Made by a program: the position numbers and the translations under genes
DNA from: JAFGDI01 sp963667715
GTDB taxonomy: Bacteria > Planctomycetota > Phycisphaerae > Sedimentisphaerales > SM23-30
Assembly: GCA_963667715.1 (NCBI GenBank)
Contig: OY763926.1
Span: 3,968,001-4,032,000, forward strand
DNA length: 64,000 nt
Direction of reading: 5' to 3'
Notes under the pieces: model-generated
What the model was told of the DNA's origin: nothing
The model's database searches: none
The model's input: only the letters and a program-made list of their open reading frames with translations
Shown: one piece after another, positions 16,319-24,494 of the stretch
Layout: the number at the start of each line of letters is the position of its first letter
Numbering within the stretch: position 1 is the stretch's first letter

Positions 16319-18250
16319 TTATTCTTTTACTTCGAACTCTGCATCAACCACATCGTCATCACCTTTATCATTGCCGCCGCAAGAACCATCAGCACAGTTG
16401 TCGCCACATGATTCGCCACCGGCAGCTCCGGCAGCCTGCTGCTGTGCAGCCTGTTCGTAGATGATCTTACCAAGAGTCTGGCTTGCAGTTGTTACTGCTT
16501 CCATAGCCTTCTGGATCGCATCCTTATCTTCACCCTTAACAACTTCCTTCAGATTGTTAATTGCTGATTCTACACTGCTGCGTTCTTCAGCCGGGATCTT
16601 GTCGCCATGTTCCTTCATGGTATTTTCGGTACCGAAGATAAGCTGATCAGCCTGATTCTTCAGGTCGATAACTTCACGACGCTTCTTGTCTTCTTCTGCG
16701 TGAGCTTCAGCATCCTTAACCATACGGTCAATTTCACCATCATCCAAACCAGATGAACCCTTAATCTCAATATTCTGTTCCTTACCGGTACCAAGGTCCT
16801 TAGCGGACACCTTGAGGATACCGTCAGCGTTAATATCGAAAGTTACTTCGATCTGTGGGATACCACGAGCCGCTGGCGGCAAACCTGTAAGCTGGAATCT
16901 GCCCAGAGTACGGTTATCAGCTGCCATTTCACGTTCACCCTGTAGAACATGGATATCTACAGAAGGCTGGTTATCTGCAGCTGTTGAGAACACTTCCTTT
17001 TTGCTGGTCGGGATAGTTGTGTTTCTTTCGATCAGCTTGGTCATAATACCGCCGAGTGTCTCAACACCAAGACTCAGTGGAGTAACGTCCAGCAGAAGAA
17101 TATCCTTAACATTTGAATCGCCGGCAAGTACACCACCCTGAATTGCAGCACCAATAGCTACTACTTCATCTGGGTTGATACTCTTGTTAGGCTCTTTGCC
17201 AAAGATCTCTTTAGCAACTTCAACTACACTTGGAATACGAGTTGAGCCACCAACCAGTACAACTTCTGCAATTTCACCAGCTGCCAGACCAGCATCCTTC
17301 AGAGCCTTTGAACATGGATCTTTCAAACGCTGCAGCAATGGAGCGATCAACTGCTCAAACTTGCTGCGGTTAATTGACATCTGCAAGTGTTTTGGACCTG
17401 AAGCATCAGCAGTAATAAACGGCAGGTTAATTGTGCTTTCCATTGCAGTTGAAAGTTCACACTTGGTCTTTTCAGACGCTTCTTTCAAACGCTGGAGAGC
17501 CATAGCATCATTACGAAGGTCAACGCCTTCGTTCTTCTTGAACTCATCAGCAATATAGTTGATCAGTACGCCGTCAACATCGTCACCACCAAGGTGAGTG
17601 TCACCGTTTGTACTTAATACTTCAAATACATTATCACCAATATCAAGGATAGATACGTCGAATGTACCACCACCGAAGTCAAATACTACGATCTTCTCAT
17701 TAGCCTTCTTTTCCAGACCATATGCCAGTGCAGCTGCGGTCGGCTCATTGATGATACGTTTTACATCAAGACCTGCGATCTTACCTGCATCTTTAGTTGC
17801 CTGACGCTGTGCATCATTAAAGTAAGCTGGTACTGTGATTACCGCTTCTGTAACTTTTTCGCCCAGGTAATCTTCAGCTGTCTTTTTCAGGTCCATAAGA
17901 ACCATAGCTGATACCTCTGGCGGTGTATATTCTTTACCACGTACCTCTACCTTTACCAATTCATCGGCAGAACCGGTCACCTTATAAGGAACTATCTTTT
18001 CTTCAGAGCCTACCTCACTGTGACGACGACCCATGAATCTCTTGATAGAGTATACTGTATTATGCGGGTTGGTAACCTGCTGATGACGTGCGATCTGACC
18101 GATCAAACGCTCGCCCTTGTCGGTAAAAGCAACTACAGACGGAGTCAGACGAGACCCCTGTGAATTTACCAATACTTTTGGCATTGAACCTTCCAGTACA
18201 GACACAACTGAGTTGGATGTACCTAAATCTATTCCTATTACCTTTGACAT
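16319..18250 (-). CDS. dnaK: Chaperone DnaK (Hsp70)
   Basis: ATP-dependent Hsp70 chaperone, 643 aa. N-terminal ATPase motifs: GIDLGTSNSVVSVLEG, EAVITVPAYFNDAQRQATKDAG, IINEPTAAALAYG, VFDFGGGTFDVSILD and VLVGGSTRIPSV. The substrate-binding domain begins at DVTPLSLGVETLGG. The C-terminus is odd: a Gln/Ala/Gly stretch leads into a four-Cys cluster SCGDNCADGSCGG and an acidic end VVDAEFEVKE, instead of the usual cysteine-free tail. The ATG at 18250 has AGGAG 7 nt upstream. No grpE or dnaJ is adjacent. A consensus sigma-54 promoter lies 80 bp upstream and I see no CIRCE element. Confidence 0.98.
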   Translation of the reverse strand: MSKVIGIDLGTSNSVVSVLEGSMPKVLVNSQGSRLTPSVVAFTDKGERLIGQIARHQQVTNPHNTVYSIKRFMGRRHSEVGSEEKIVPYKVTGSADELVKVEVRGKEYTPPEVSAMVLMDLKKTAEDYLGEKVTEAVITVPAYFNDAQRQATKDAGKIAGLDVKRIINEPTAAALAYGLEKKANEKIVVFDFGGGTFDVSILDIGDNVFEVLSTNGDTHLGGDDVDGVLINYIADEFKKNEGVDLRNDAMALQRLKEASEKTKCELSTAMESTINLPFITADASGPKHLQMSINRSKFEQLIAPLLQRLKDPCSKALKDAGLAAGEIAEVVLVGGSTRIPSVVEVAKEIFGKEPNKSINPDEVVAIGAAIQGGVLAGDSNVKDILLLDVTPLSLGVETLGGIMTKLIERNTTIPTSKKEVFSTAADNQPSVDIHVLQGEREMAADNRTLGRFQLTGLPPAARGIPQIEVTFDINADGILKVSAKDLGTGKEQNIEIKGSSGLDDGEIDRMVKDAEAHAEEDKKRREVIDLKNQADQLIFGTENTMKEHGDKIPAEERSSVESAINNLKEVVKGEDKDAIQKAMEAVTTASQTLGKIIYEQAAQQQAAGAAGGESCGDNCADGSCGGNDKGDDDVVDAEFEVKE

Positions 18251-18329
18251 CTTTAAAACTCCTGTTAAATCAAGGTTTCATTTTTCTATATCATCGAGTG
18301 AAGCATTCTGCCGCACGCCTTTACTAAAA

Positions 18330-18345
18330 GCAAACATCGTGCCAA
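18330..18345 (-). promoter_or_regulatory. Consensus sigma-54 (RpoN) promoter upstream of dnaK
   Basis: The minus strand reads TTGGCACG-ATGT-TTGC followed by T, an exact match to the -24/-12 consensus TGGCACG-N4-TTGCW with GG-N10-GC spacing. Oriented toward dnaK, with a predicted start near 18318 (about a 68-nt leader). Confidence 0.7.
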
Positions 18346-18583
18346 ACAAAACAAGAAAAATATAAACACCTGAAACAAAACAGCTTATGTTTTATCGACA
18401 ATATCTAAACAATCTTTACCTATGCCAAAGAGTCAGGAAAAACTCCTACCACCTGCCAAATAAACATAGATAAGTATTATTTTCTCTTTAAGCATCCAGG
18501 CAACCCACTATTCACCACTCTAAAAACAACAAGACAATAGTCCAAATATAATATATCTTGATTTTTAAGATAATATCAGGGAT

Positions 18584-18626
18584 AATTTCGTAAAATTTAA
18601 AGTCTTAGTTTAAATTTTACGAAATT
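18584..18626. repeat. Perfect inverted repeat, 18-bp arms, 7-bp spacer
   Basis: Arm AATTTCGTAAAATTTAAA, spacer GTCTTAG, then the exact reverse complement. It lies about 240 bp upstream of the sigma-54-type promoter, a typical distance for an enhancer-binding-protein site. It is too AT-rich and lacks a T-tract for a good terminator. Confidence 0.7.
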
Positions 18627-18787
18627 TTAAGTTACTCATTGAGCTGAACCAAAATATAGAACATAGCATAGTAATCTCGCTGTCAAATACACATTTACCT
18701 CTAGATAACAATATTACAGCGATACCTGTAACAGCCTTATAAAAAGTTTTCGTCAACCTGAATAAACATTCTACATAAATACACACT

Positions 18788-19081
18788 CTATATTTCTCTC
18801 TGGTAACAGCCCTTTATGCCGCTGGGGCCCAGGCTTACTGCTGGCAGCTCACTTTCTATAGCCGCCTGCTCGCGACTATAAAACTTTTCTCTGAACTGAC
18901 CTGTCAAAACACCTTTTTCCGCCAGCTCACGGACGATCGACTCTGTCAAATAGGATAAAACCTTATCATCAACAGAGTTAAGGCTCTCTAGATTATCAAA
19001 TGACACTTGACGGATTACTTTGCGACCAGAAAAACGGTCTGAAATAACTTTGAAACGACGGCTAACATTGAAACATGGCAT
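18788..19081 (-). CDS. Small hypothetical protein
   Basis: 97 aa from the ATG at 19081, which is preceded by GGAAGGAG at 8-nt spacing, a strong ribosome-binding site that decides against the longer frame to 19135. The protein is basic at the N-terminus (MPCFNVSRRFKVISDRFSGRK), central residues look helical (LSYLTESIVRELAEKGVL) and there is no signal peptide or membrane segment. I do not recognise a family. The good start and non-repetitive composition support a real gene. It is divergent from the small membrane protein at 19157. Confidence 0.55.
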   Translation of the reverse strand: MPCFNVSRRFKVISDRFSGRKVIRQVSFDNLESLNSVDDKVLSYLTESIVRELAEKGVLTGQFREKFYSREQAAIESELPAVSLGPSGIKGCYQREI

Positions 19082-19156
19082 AAAGCGGGCTCCTTCCGGC
19101 CTGTAAACAGACCTATATCGTAATAAATAATACAATCAGGAGGGCTTAGGAGGGAG

Positions 19157-19285
19157 ATGGGAAAACAGAGCTCGGTTCCACCCAGAGGCAAAAAACTTAT
19201 AGCCTCTGTTTATATTGTCGGCTATATAGCACTATTATCTTTAATAAATATCGCAATAATCTTCAATATTTTTCAAAAAAACTAA
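19157..19285 (+). CDS. Small single-pass membrane protein (42 aa)
   Basis: Starts ATG at 19157 behind two AGGAGG-like sequences (19139-19144 and 19149-19154). A short basic N-terminus (KQSSVPPRGKK) is followed by one strongly hydrophobic stretch of about 24 residues (LIASVYIVGYIALLSLINIA...) and a charged tail FQKN. The positive-inside pattern puts the N-terminus in the cytoplasm. No family recognised. Support is the ribosome-binding site plus an ideal membrane helix. It is 79 bp upstream of another uncharacterised membrane protein gene on the same strand. Confidence 0.5.
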   Translation: MGKQSSVPPRGKKLIASVYIVGYIALLSLINIAIIFNIFQKN

Positions 19286-19363
19286 ATTTCAAAGCTTATT
19301 CTGATTAAAATGCGATATTACAATTACAGTAATGTGAAATAACTGATCACTGAGGTATATAAA

Positions 19364-19891
19364 ATGCAAAATACAATCCGTATTATCGCTGTAGCTTTCT
19401 CATGTATTGCAATAGGAGCAATATTAGGTGCTATTTGCAATATAGTCAACGGTGCTGTCAGTCCTCAATATTTTCAGAGCAATATGCCCTGGCACAATAT
19501 CAGCGATATATGGCGGGCAGCTATTGCACAAGGGATATTCGAAGGACTCATCTACGGCCTAATGTTCACTTCACTTTTCTCTACGGTATATACTATCAGC
19601 ACCAAAGGTCAATGCCCATACTCACAGGTGTTTAAGTTCCTGGCTGGAATTGCCTTGGTAATACTAATATGCTGGGCTCTTGGCGGTATAATAGCACTAG
19701 CACTGGCAGCTCTAAGCCCACAATTCTTTTCCGCTACCTTCAATAAAGTGCCACAGGAGCTACACCTTATGCACAGATATGCCTGGGTTGGCGGCTCTAT
19801 ATGGGGGATTATCTTCGGCGGGTTCCTATCGGCTATACTTGGCTCGATAATATTCAGACACAAATGGAAAACTCAAAACTCTAAATCTTAA
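19364..19891 (+). CDS. Hypothetical membrane protein with an internal duplication
   Basis: 175 aa, about four transmembrane helices in two pairs. The halves resemble each other: GAICNIVNGAVSPQYFQSNMP (about residues 22-42) matches GGIIALALAALSPQFFSATF (about 106-126), and each is followed by a Gly-rich helix (AQGIFEGLIYGLMFTSLFS versus VGGSIWGIIFGGFLSAILG). This implies an ancestral two-helix unit that duplicated. No known family is obvious to me. GAGGTATAT precedes the ATG. The stop codon overlaps the start of a 20-bp repeat end (19891-19910). Confidence 0.6.
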   Translation: MQNTIRIIAVAFSCIAIGAILGAICNIVNGAVSPQYFQSNMPWHNISDIWRAAIAQGIFEGLIYGLMFTSLFSTVYTISTKGQCPYSQVFKFLAGIALVILICWALGGIIALALAALSPQFFSATFNKVPQELHLMHRYAWVGGSIWGIIFGGFLSAILGSIIFRHKWKTQNSKS

Positions 19892-19910
19892 GGTGACCTC
19901 TGAAAATTGC
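19891..19910 (+). repeat. Solo left terminus of the MITE-like repeat
   Basis: AGGTGACCTCTGAAAATTGC differs from the left end of the element at 7172 by one base. The right end is not nearby; the matching right-end sequence appears at 22535-22554. Confidence 0.6.
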
Positions 19911-19921
19911 TTGATCTGATA

Positions 19922-20440
19922 TCAGGATACCATACCAAAATAATGCCAGCCGATCTGTAATATCACGCCAGCATACACACCTGCAACGATATCATCGAGA
20001 AATACACCCCATTTAGTCTTCAAACTATCAAAATAACATGCCGGCCATGGCTTTACAATATCAAATATCCGAAATAGTATAAATCCTGCCGCTGTATATA
20101 ATGCTATCTGGCCCGCTGTCCAGTCTGACCACTGATAAAGCCAGAAAAGTGCTACTGCCTGACCTGCAACCTCGTCAGAGACGATCATACCAGGATCATC
20201 GCCGTAGTTGCGAATACCCTCATCGCCAAAATAGATCGTAGCCCAAAAACCATAAACAAACAATATTACAGCAGTTACAACTGGAACCATCGCCCCGCCG
20301 CTCACCAGTGCCACCAGCAGAAAAATTAAAGCCGTCCAAAGCGAACCCCAGGTACCAGGTGCAAAAGGCATAAAACCCATCCCAAATGCTGACAGAAACA
20401 GCTTATATGGTTCAATTTTTTTCGCTCTTTTTTCATTCAT
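19922..20440 (-). CDS. pgpA: Phosphatidylglycerophosphatase A
   Basis: Dephosphorylates phosphatidylglycerophosphate to phosphatidylglycerol in the inner membrane. 172 aa from the ATG at 20440; in-frame TTG codons upstream are less likely. Family motifs: SAFGMGFMPFAPGTWGSL, DDPGMIVSDEVAGQAVAL, FRIFDIVKPWPACYFDSLK and GVFLDDIVAGVYAG, including the conserved DDxxAG-type metal site. Several transmembrane helices, as expected. Divergent from the NuoF-like gene. Confidence 0.93.
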   Translation of the reverse strand: MNEKRAKKIEPYKLFLSAFGMGFMPFAPGTWGSLWTALIFLLVALVSGGAMVPVVTAVILFVYGFWATIYFGDEGIRNYGDDPGMIVSDEVAGQAVALFWLYQWSDWTAGQIALYTAAGFILFRIFDIVKPWPACYFDSLKTKWGVFLDDIVAGVYAGVILQIGWHYFGMVS

Positions 20441-20645
20441 CAACAAAAACCCTTATGACAAATCCGACTTTCGGTCGAATATACTATTATATTATTATTA
20501 AAAGTTAACCGCGGCTAAGTTTACTATGCCACAAAAGCTTGCTTCTGCTGATGTTACATATTTATTTTAGCTTGCTTTTAGCTTTTGCCTGCGGCTATTA
20601 TATAATGAACCTTATTAATATTAAACCTTATTTCAGGACAGTTTT

Positions 20646-22463
20646 ATGGGTAAAATGACCGAAAGTTATCAGCTGCTAAAGGATAAAGCGTCTAAACGCT
20701 ACGAAGAGTTATCTAATAATACCGTATATACTATTAACATCGGTTCGGCAACCTGTGAAAATGCCGCCGGCTCTAATGTTGTATGTGATGAGTTCAATTC
20801 ACTTATCGAGAGTGGCTCAAGAACAGATGTTAACATTAAAAGAGTGGGCTGTACCGGCCAGTGTAGTATCGAACCTATTGTTTCAATTATTGATAACAAA
20901 GGCAATGCGGTTAAGTACAGCCAGGTTGACAAGGCTATGGCCCGCCAGATATTTGAAGAACATATCTCCAAAGACTCGCCTTTGGATAGTTGTCTAAGCC
21001 AGGACAGCAGCCAAAAAAGACTGGCTCTTAGAAATAGCGGCGTTATCGATCCGGAATGCCTTTCCGATTACCTGCTAAACGATGGCTATAACGCTCTTGC
21101 TTGTGTACTGGACAAAGGCCAGCCCCAATGGGTGATCGATCAGCTCAAAGAATCGAACCTGCGTGGACGTGGCGGCGGTGGATACCCTACCGGCATGAAA
21201 TGGCAGGCTGCCGCTGATCAGCAAAGCGATATCAAATATGTTATCTGTAATGCCGACGAAGGTGACCCGGGCGCGTTTATGGACCGCTCTATGCTCGAAG
21301 GTGATCCTTTCAGCATTATCGAAGGTATGACTATCGCCGGCTATGCTATCGGTTCTGCTAAAGGCTATCTGTATATCAGAGCCGAGTACCCCATGGCTAT
21401 CGAGAGAATCGAAAATGCCATAAAGCTGGCAAGAGAAAATAACCTGCTCGGGAATAATATTCTCGGCAGCACCTTTAACTTTGACCTGGAAGTCAGACTT
21501 GGTGCTGGTGCTTTTGTCTGCGGCGAAGAAACTGCTCTTATCCAGAGTATCGAAGGCCGTCGCGGTCAGCCAAAGATAAGACCTCCTTTCCCTGCCCAAA
21601 AGGGTCTGTGGGGTTCTCCTACTATTATCAATAATGTCGAAACCTGGACAAATGTCCCTGTTATCATAAATGATGGTGCTAAAAACTTTGCCGAAGTCGG
21701 AACTCATAAAAGCGGCGGTACAAAAGTATTTGCACTGGCTGGTAAAATAACCAATACTGGTCTGGTTGAAGTTCCTATGGGTACAACTCTCCGTGAGATA
21801 GTTTATGATATCGGCGGCGGTGTCCCTGGCGGTCGTGAGCTAAAGGCGATCCAGACTGGCGGCCCTGCCGGCGGATGTATTCCTGCAAAAATGATCGATA
21901 CTCCTGTTGACTTTGACACTCTTCAGGCGGCAGGCTCTATTATGGGCTCTGGCGGTATGATCATCATGGACGAAACCGACTGTATGGTTGACGTTGCCCG
22001 GTTCTTCCTCGAGTTCACCAAGAGCGAATCGTGCGGAAAGTGTACTCCATGTCGTGAAGGCACTACCCGTATGCTGGAGATCCTGGAAAAGATCGTTGAC
22101 GGTAAAGCCACTCTCGAAGATCTCGAAAAACTACACCGCCTTGCTATGCTGGTTAAAAAGGCTTCTCTCTGTGGTCTGGGCCGTGCGGCTCCAAACCCGG
22201 TTCTCAGCACTCTGGACCATTTCCGCGATGAATACATTGCTCACGTGAAAGATAAAAAATGTCCGGCTGGTAAGTGTAAGTCACTCCTGACATATACTGT
22301 TGACGCTGAAAAATGTGTCGGCTGTACCGCCTGTGCCAAGGCCTGTCCTGTAAACTGTATTAGCGGTAAGGTCAAAGAAGCCCACGTGATAAATAATGAA
22401 AAATGTATCAAGTGCGGCAGATGCTATGATGTTTGTAAATTCGATGCTGTAATTAAAAATTAA
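20646..22463 (+). CDS. NuoF/HydB-like NADH-binding iron-sulfur flavoprotein (orphan)
   Basis: 605 aa, cytosolic electron-transfer subunit that oxidises or reduces NAD(H). Domains in order: an N-terminal thioredoxin-like [2Fe-2S] domain (TCENAAGS...VGCTGQCSIEP, about residues 37-80); the NADH/FMN domain (GRGGGGYPTGMKW, ADEGDPGAFMDR, GAGAFVCGEETALI, about 175-300); a SLBB-type region; the NuoF [4Fe-4S] site ESCGKCTPCREGTTRM; and two C-terminal [4Fe-4S] motifs (CVGCTACAKACP and CIKCGRCYDVC). This architecture is that of HydB/HndC of bifurcating hydrogenases and related NADH:ferredoxin enzymes. The usual partners (NuoE/HydC, HydA) are absent here. AGGACAG precedes the ATG. Confidence 0.9.
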   Translation: MGKMTESYQLLKDKASKRYEELSNNTVYTINIGSATCENAAGSNVVCDEFNSLIESGSRTDVNIKRVGCTGQCSIEPIVSIIDNKGNAVKYSQVDKAMARQIFEEHISKDSPLDSCLSQDSSQKRLALRNSGVIDPECLSDYLLNDGYNALACVLDKGQPQWVIDQLKESNLRGRGGGGYPTGMKWQAAADQQSDIKYVICNADEGDPGAFMDRSMLEGDPFSIIEGMTIAGYAIGSAKGYLYIRAEYPMAIERIENAIKLARENNLLGNNILGSTFNFDLEVRLGAGAFVCGEETALIQSIEGRRGQPKIRPPFPAQKGLWGSPTIINNVETWTNVPVIINDGAKNFAEVGTHKSGGTKVFALAGKITNTGLVEVPMGTTLREIVYDIGGGVPGGRELKAIQTGGPAGGCIPAKMIDTPVDFDTLQAAGSIMGSGGMIIMDETDCMVDVARFFLEFTKSESCGKCTPCREGTTRMLEILEKIVDGKATLEDLEKLHRLAMLVKKASLCGLGRAAPNPVLSTLDHFRDEYIAHVKDKKCPAGKCKSLLTYTVDAEKCVGCTACAKACPVNCISGKVKEAHVINNEKCIKCGRCYDVCKFDAVIKN

Positions 22464-22480
22464 CAGCACTAACCAATCAT

Positions 22481-22525
22481 AAAAAAAAGGTGTTAGCCGG
22501 AATATTCCGCTAGCACCTTTTTTTT
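22481..22525 (+). terminator. Terminator of the NuoF-like gene
   Basis: GGTGTTAGCCGGAA / TTCCGCTAGCACC stem (about 22486-22520) with a T-run; an A-run before it allows reverse use. Confidence 0.85.
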
Positions 22526-22534
22526 ATTACTTAT

Positions 22535-22554
22535 GTTTTTTTAGAGGTTGCCTT
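22535..22554 (-). repeat. Solo right terminus of the MITE-like repeat
   Basis: TTTTTTTAGAGGTTGCCT equals the right end of the 7172-7346 element. With the left end at 19891 it brackets pgpA and the NuoF-like gene; both ends have CTTA/TAAG immediately outside. It lies 3 bp from the mlaF stop codon. Confidence 0.6.
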
Positions 22555-22557
22555 AAG

Positions 22558-23328
22558 TCAGCAGCATTCAAAATAATCTTCTGAATTTCCTTCGACAAAT
22601 CGCTTTACTACCGGATCGGAACTATTACAGATAAATTCACAATTGCCATCTGCTACGATTTTACCGGCATCGAACATTATCACCCGATCAGCAATTGTCC
22701 TGGCACTCTTCATATCATGAGTAACGACAACAGTAGTAATATTAAGATGCTTCTGCATCTTGGCGATCAAACGACTGATATCATCTGAACGCAGCGGGTC
22801 AAGACCTGTTGTCGGCTCATCATAAAAAATCACTTCCGGCTCTAGTGCAATAGCACGAGCCAATGCGATACGTTTCTGCTGACCCCCGGAAAGCTGCGAT
22901 GGATAACGATCGATCATTTCTGCCAGACCAACCATCTCCAGTTTTTCCTTAACTATACTAAATATTTCTTTTTCTTTTTTGCGAGTGTGCTGCAGCAGCG
23001 GGAACGCTACATTATAAGCTACTGTCTGAGAATCGAACAAGGCCCCCGACTGAAACAGAAAACCGCAACGCTTACGGATCTCGATAAGCTCATTCTCAGT
23101 CATCGTATCTATTCTCTGACCACCGAAATAAACCTCACCGGCGGTAGGCTTCATCAGCGACATCATGATCTTCAGCGTCACTGTCTTACCACAGCCGCTG
23201 GGACCAATTATAACTGTAGACTTACCCCGCTCGATCGCTATATCAAGATCTTTAAGAATATAATTCTTCTTATCAAAAGTCTTGGAGATCTTTTTCAGTT
23301 CTATCAGGTTGTCTTTTTTTTCTGTCAT
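22558..23328 (-). CDS. mlaF: MlaF-type ABC transporter ATP-binding protein
   Basis: ATPase of the Mla-type phospholipid transport system that maintains outer-membrane lipid asymmetry. 256 aa from the ATG at 23328; a TTG at 23334 is an alternative. Walker A GPSGCGKTV, signature LSGGQQKRIALARA, Walker B VIFYDEPTTGLDPL and the family-typical FQSGALFDSQTV are present. It follows mlaE on the same strand after a 108-bp gap containing heptamer repeats. The substrate-binding MlaD is not in the window. Confidence 0.88.
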   Translation of the reverse strand: MTEKKDNLIELKKISKTFDKKNYILKDLDIAIERGKSTVIIGPSGCGKTVTLKIMMSLMKPTAGEVYFGGQRIDTMTENELIEIRKRCGFLFQSGALFDSQTVAYNVAFPLLQHTRKKEKEIFSIVKEKLEMVGLAEMIDRYPSQLSGGQQKRIALARAIALEPEVIFYDEPTTGLDPLRSDDISRLIAKMQKHLNITTVVVTHDMKSARTIADRVIMFDAGKIVADGNCEFICNSSDPVVKRFVEGNSEDYFECC

Positions 23329-23410
23329 CTGCAATATCTATCCAGCCAAATAAAGACCAATTACCATCATTTACAAATTCATATAGAATTAGAAATAGCC
23401 ATAATAATTA

Positions 23411-23438
23411 CTAACTTCTAACTTCTAACTTCTAACTT
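23411..23438 (-). repeat. Heptamer tandem repeat between mlaE and mlaF
   Basis: On the minus strand, GAAGTTA repeated three times plus a partial copy, starting at the mlaE stop codon. Single-armed: no inverse copy nearby. Confidence 0.75.
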
Positions 23439-24258
23439 ATATCATACTCTTGAGTTCCCAGAGGCTCATATATATCGCTCTGGAAACAACAGCAACAACA
23501 AAATTGATAAGCAGGATCGCGACAAAACTCGTCACAAAAGCTTCTGTACAGGCACGCCCCACACCGCGAGCACCTCGCCCGCAATTGAAACCATTATAAC
23601 AGCTTATCATACCGATCGCACCGCCAAAGAAAAAGCCCTTCGATATACCTACTATCAGATCATACTTTTCGACAATATCAGCACTGAACTGCCAATAGCC
23701 TTCAGCATTAATTCCAAAGTGATACACACTTATCAAAGCACCACCGATCACGCCAAGCAGATCAGCATATATAGTTAGTATAGGAGTTAAAAAGATACAG
23801 GCCAACAATCGCGGCACAACCAGATAATAAACAGGGTCAGCCCCCATCGCTCTTACAGCATCGATCTGCTCAGTTACTTTCATTGTACCAAGCTCAGCTG
23901 TCAAGGCTCCGCCAACACGACCGGCGATCATAAATGCTGTCAATACCGGGCCCAGCTCGTTCAAAACTGAAACATTGATCAATCCGCCCATTCTGTCGGC
24001 CAGGCCCATCTGGTTAAGCTGGGCAAAACTCTGCACCGCCAGCGTCATAGCTACAAAAGCACCTGTCACCATAACAACCGGAAGACTTTTTATCCCGATC
24101 TCAAACATCTGCCATGTCAAACGCTGCCAGGCCTTGCGAAATCTGCCGTAACGCTTATGGTATACCATAGAAGCCAAAACTCTCAGACTAAACTCGGTAA
24201 AACTACCTAATTCGATCAAAAAAGTTATTACTTTCCTGCCTGTACCGTCAATTATCAT
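23437..24258 (-). CDS. mlaE: MlaE-type ABC transporter permease
   Basis: Inner-membrane permease of the Mla-type lipid transporter, 273 aa with about five or six helices. Conserved MlaE features: GAFVAMTLAVQSFAQLNQMG, LNELGPVLTAFMIAGRVGGALTAELGTMKVTEQIDA, VVPRLLACIFLTPILTIYAD and the C-terminal GMISCYNGFNCGRGARGVGRACTEAFV. It carries a longer N-terminal segment (VITFLIELGSFTEFSLRVLASMVYHKRYGRFR) of the type seen in MlaE/Ttg2B homologues outside E. coli. The first of the mlaE-mlaF pair; upstream promoter not identified. Confidence 0.9.
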   Translation of the reverse strand: MIIDGTGRKVITFLIELGSFTEFSLRVLASMVYHKRYGRFRKAWQRLTWQMFEIGIKSLPVVMVTGAFVAMTLAVQSFAQLNQMGLADRMGGLINVSVLNELGPVLTAFMIAGRVGGALTAELGTMKVTEQIDAVRAMGADPVYYLVVPRLLACIFLTPILTIYADLLGVIGGALISVYHFGINAEGYWQFSADIVEKYDLIVGISKGFFFGGAIGMISCYNGFNCGRGARGVGRACTEAFVTSFVAILLINFVVAVVSRAIYMSLWELKSMI

Positions 24259-24438
24259 ATTATGGCCTTATCGATCCCGTAGCTGGGGTTATTATTATCT
24301 AATAACTGCCTTCTGAGGAATGTTTTATTCTTATAATTATCGTGCTTTAATATTGTTAGCATCTACGCACAATAAATTGCTGATATAATTTTATGGCAAC
24401 ATTTGACTATGTCAAGAATATCTTTTAGGATATATATG

Positions 24439-24466
24439 CCTGAAAAACGTCAGGAATGCGTTTTTG
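24439..24466 (+). promoter_or_regulatory. Overlapping alternative hairpins in the panB leader
   Basis: CCTGA-aaaacg-TCAGG (24439-24454) overlaps AAAAACG..GCGTTTTT (24443-24466), so the two stems exclude each other. They sit 30 nt before panB. No known riboswitch recognised. Confidence 0.25.
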
Positions 24467-24494
24467 TATACCAATGTAAAGTTAGGAAATTACC

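Larger units (their letters stand above)
18251..18787. other. Long dnaK upstream region
   Basis: 537 bp without a convincing gene. It contains the sigma-54-type promoter at 18330-18345 and the perfect 18-bp-arm inverted repeat at 18584-18626. The remainder is AT-rich and featureless to me. Confidence 0.6.

Noticed and set aside
18584..18626. Palindrome as an intrinsic terminator of the 97-aa gene
   Set aside because: The arms are almost entirely A/T, there is no T-tract at the end of the stem, and it is 160 bp beyond the stop codon; an operator-like role fits better.
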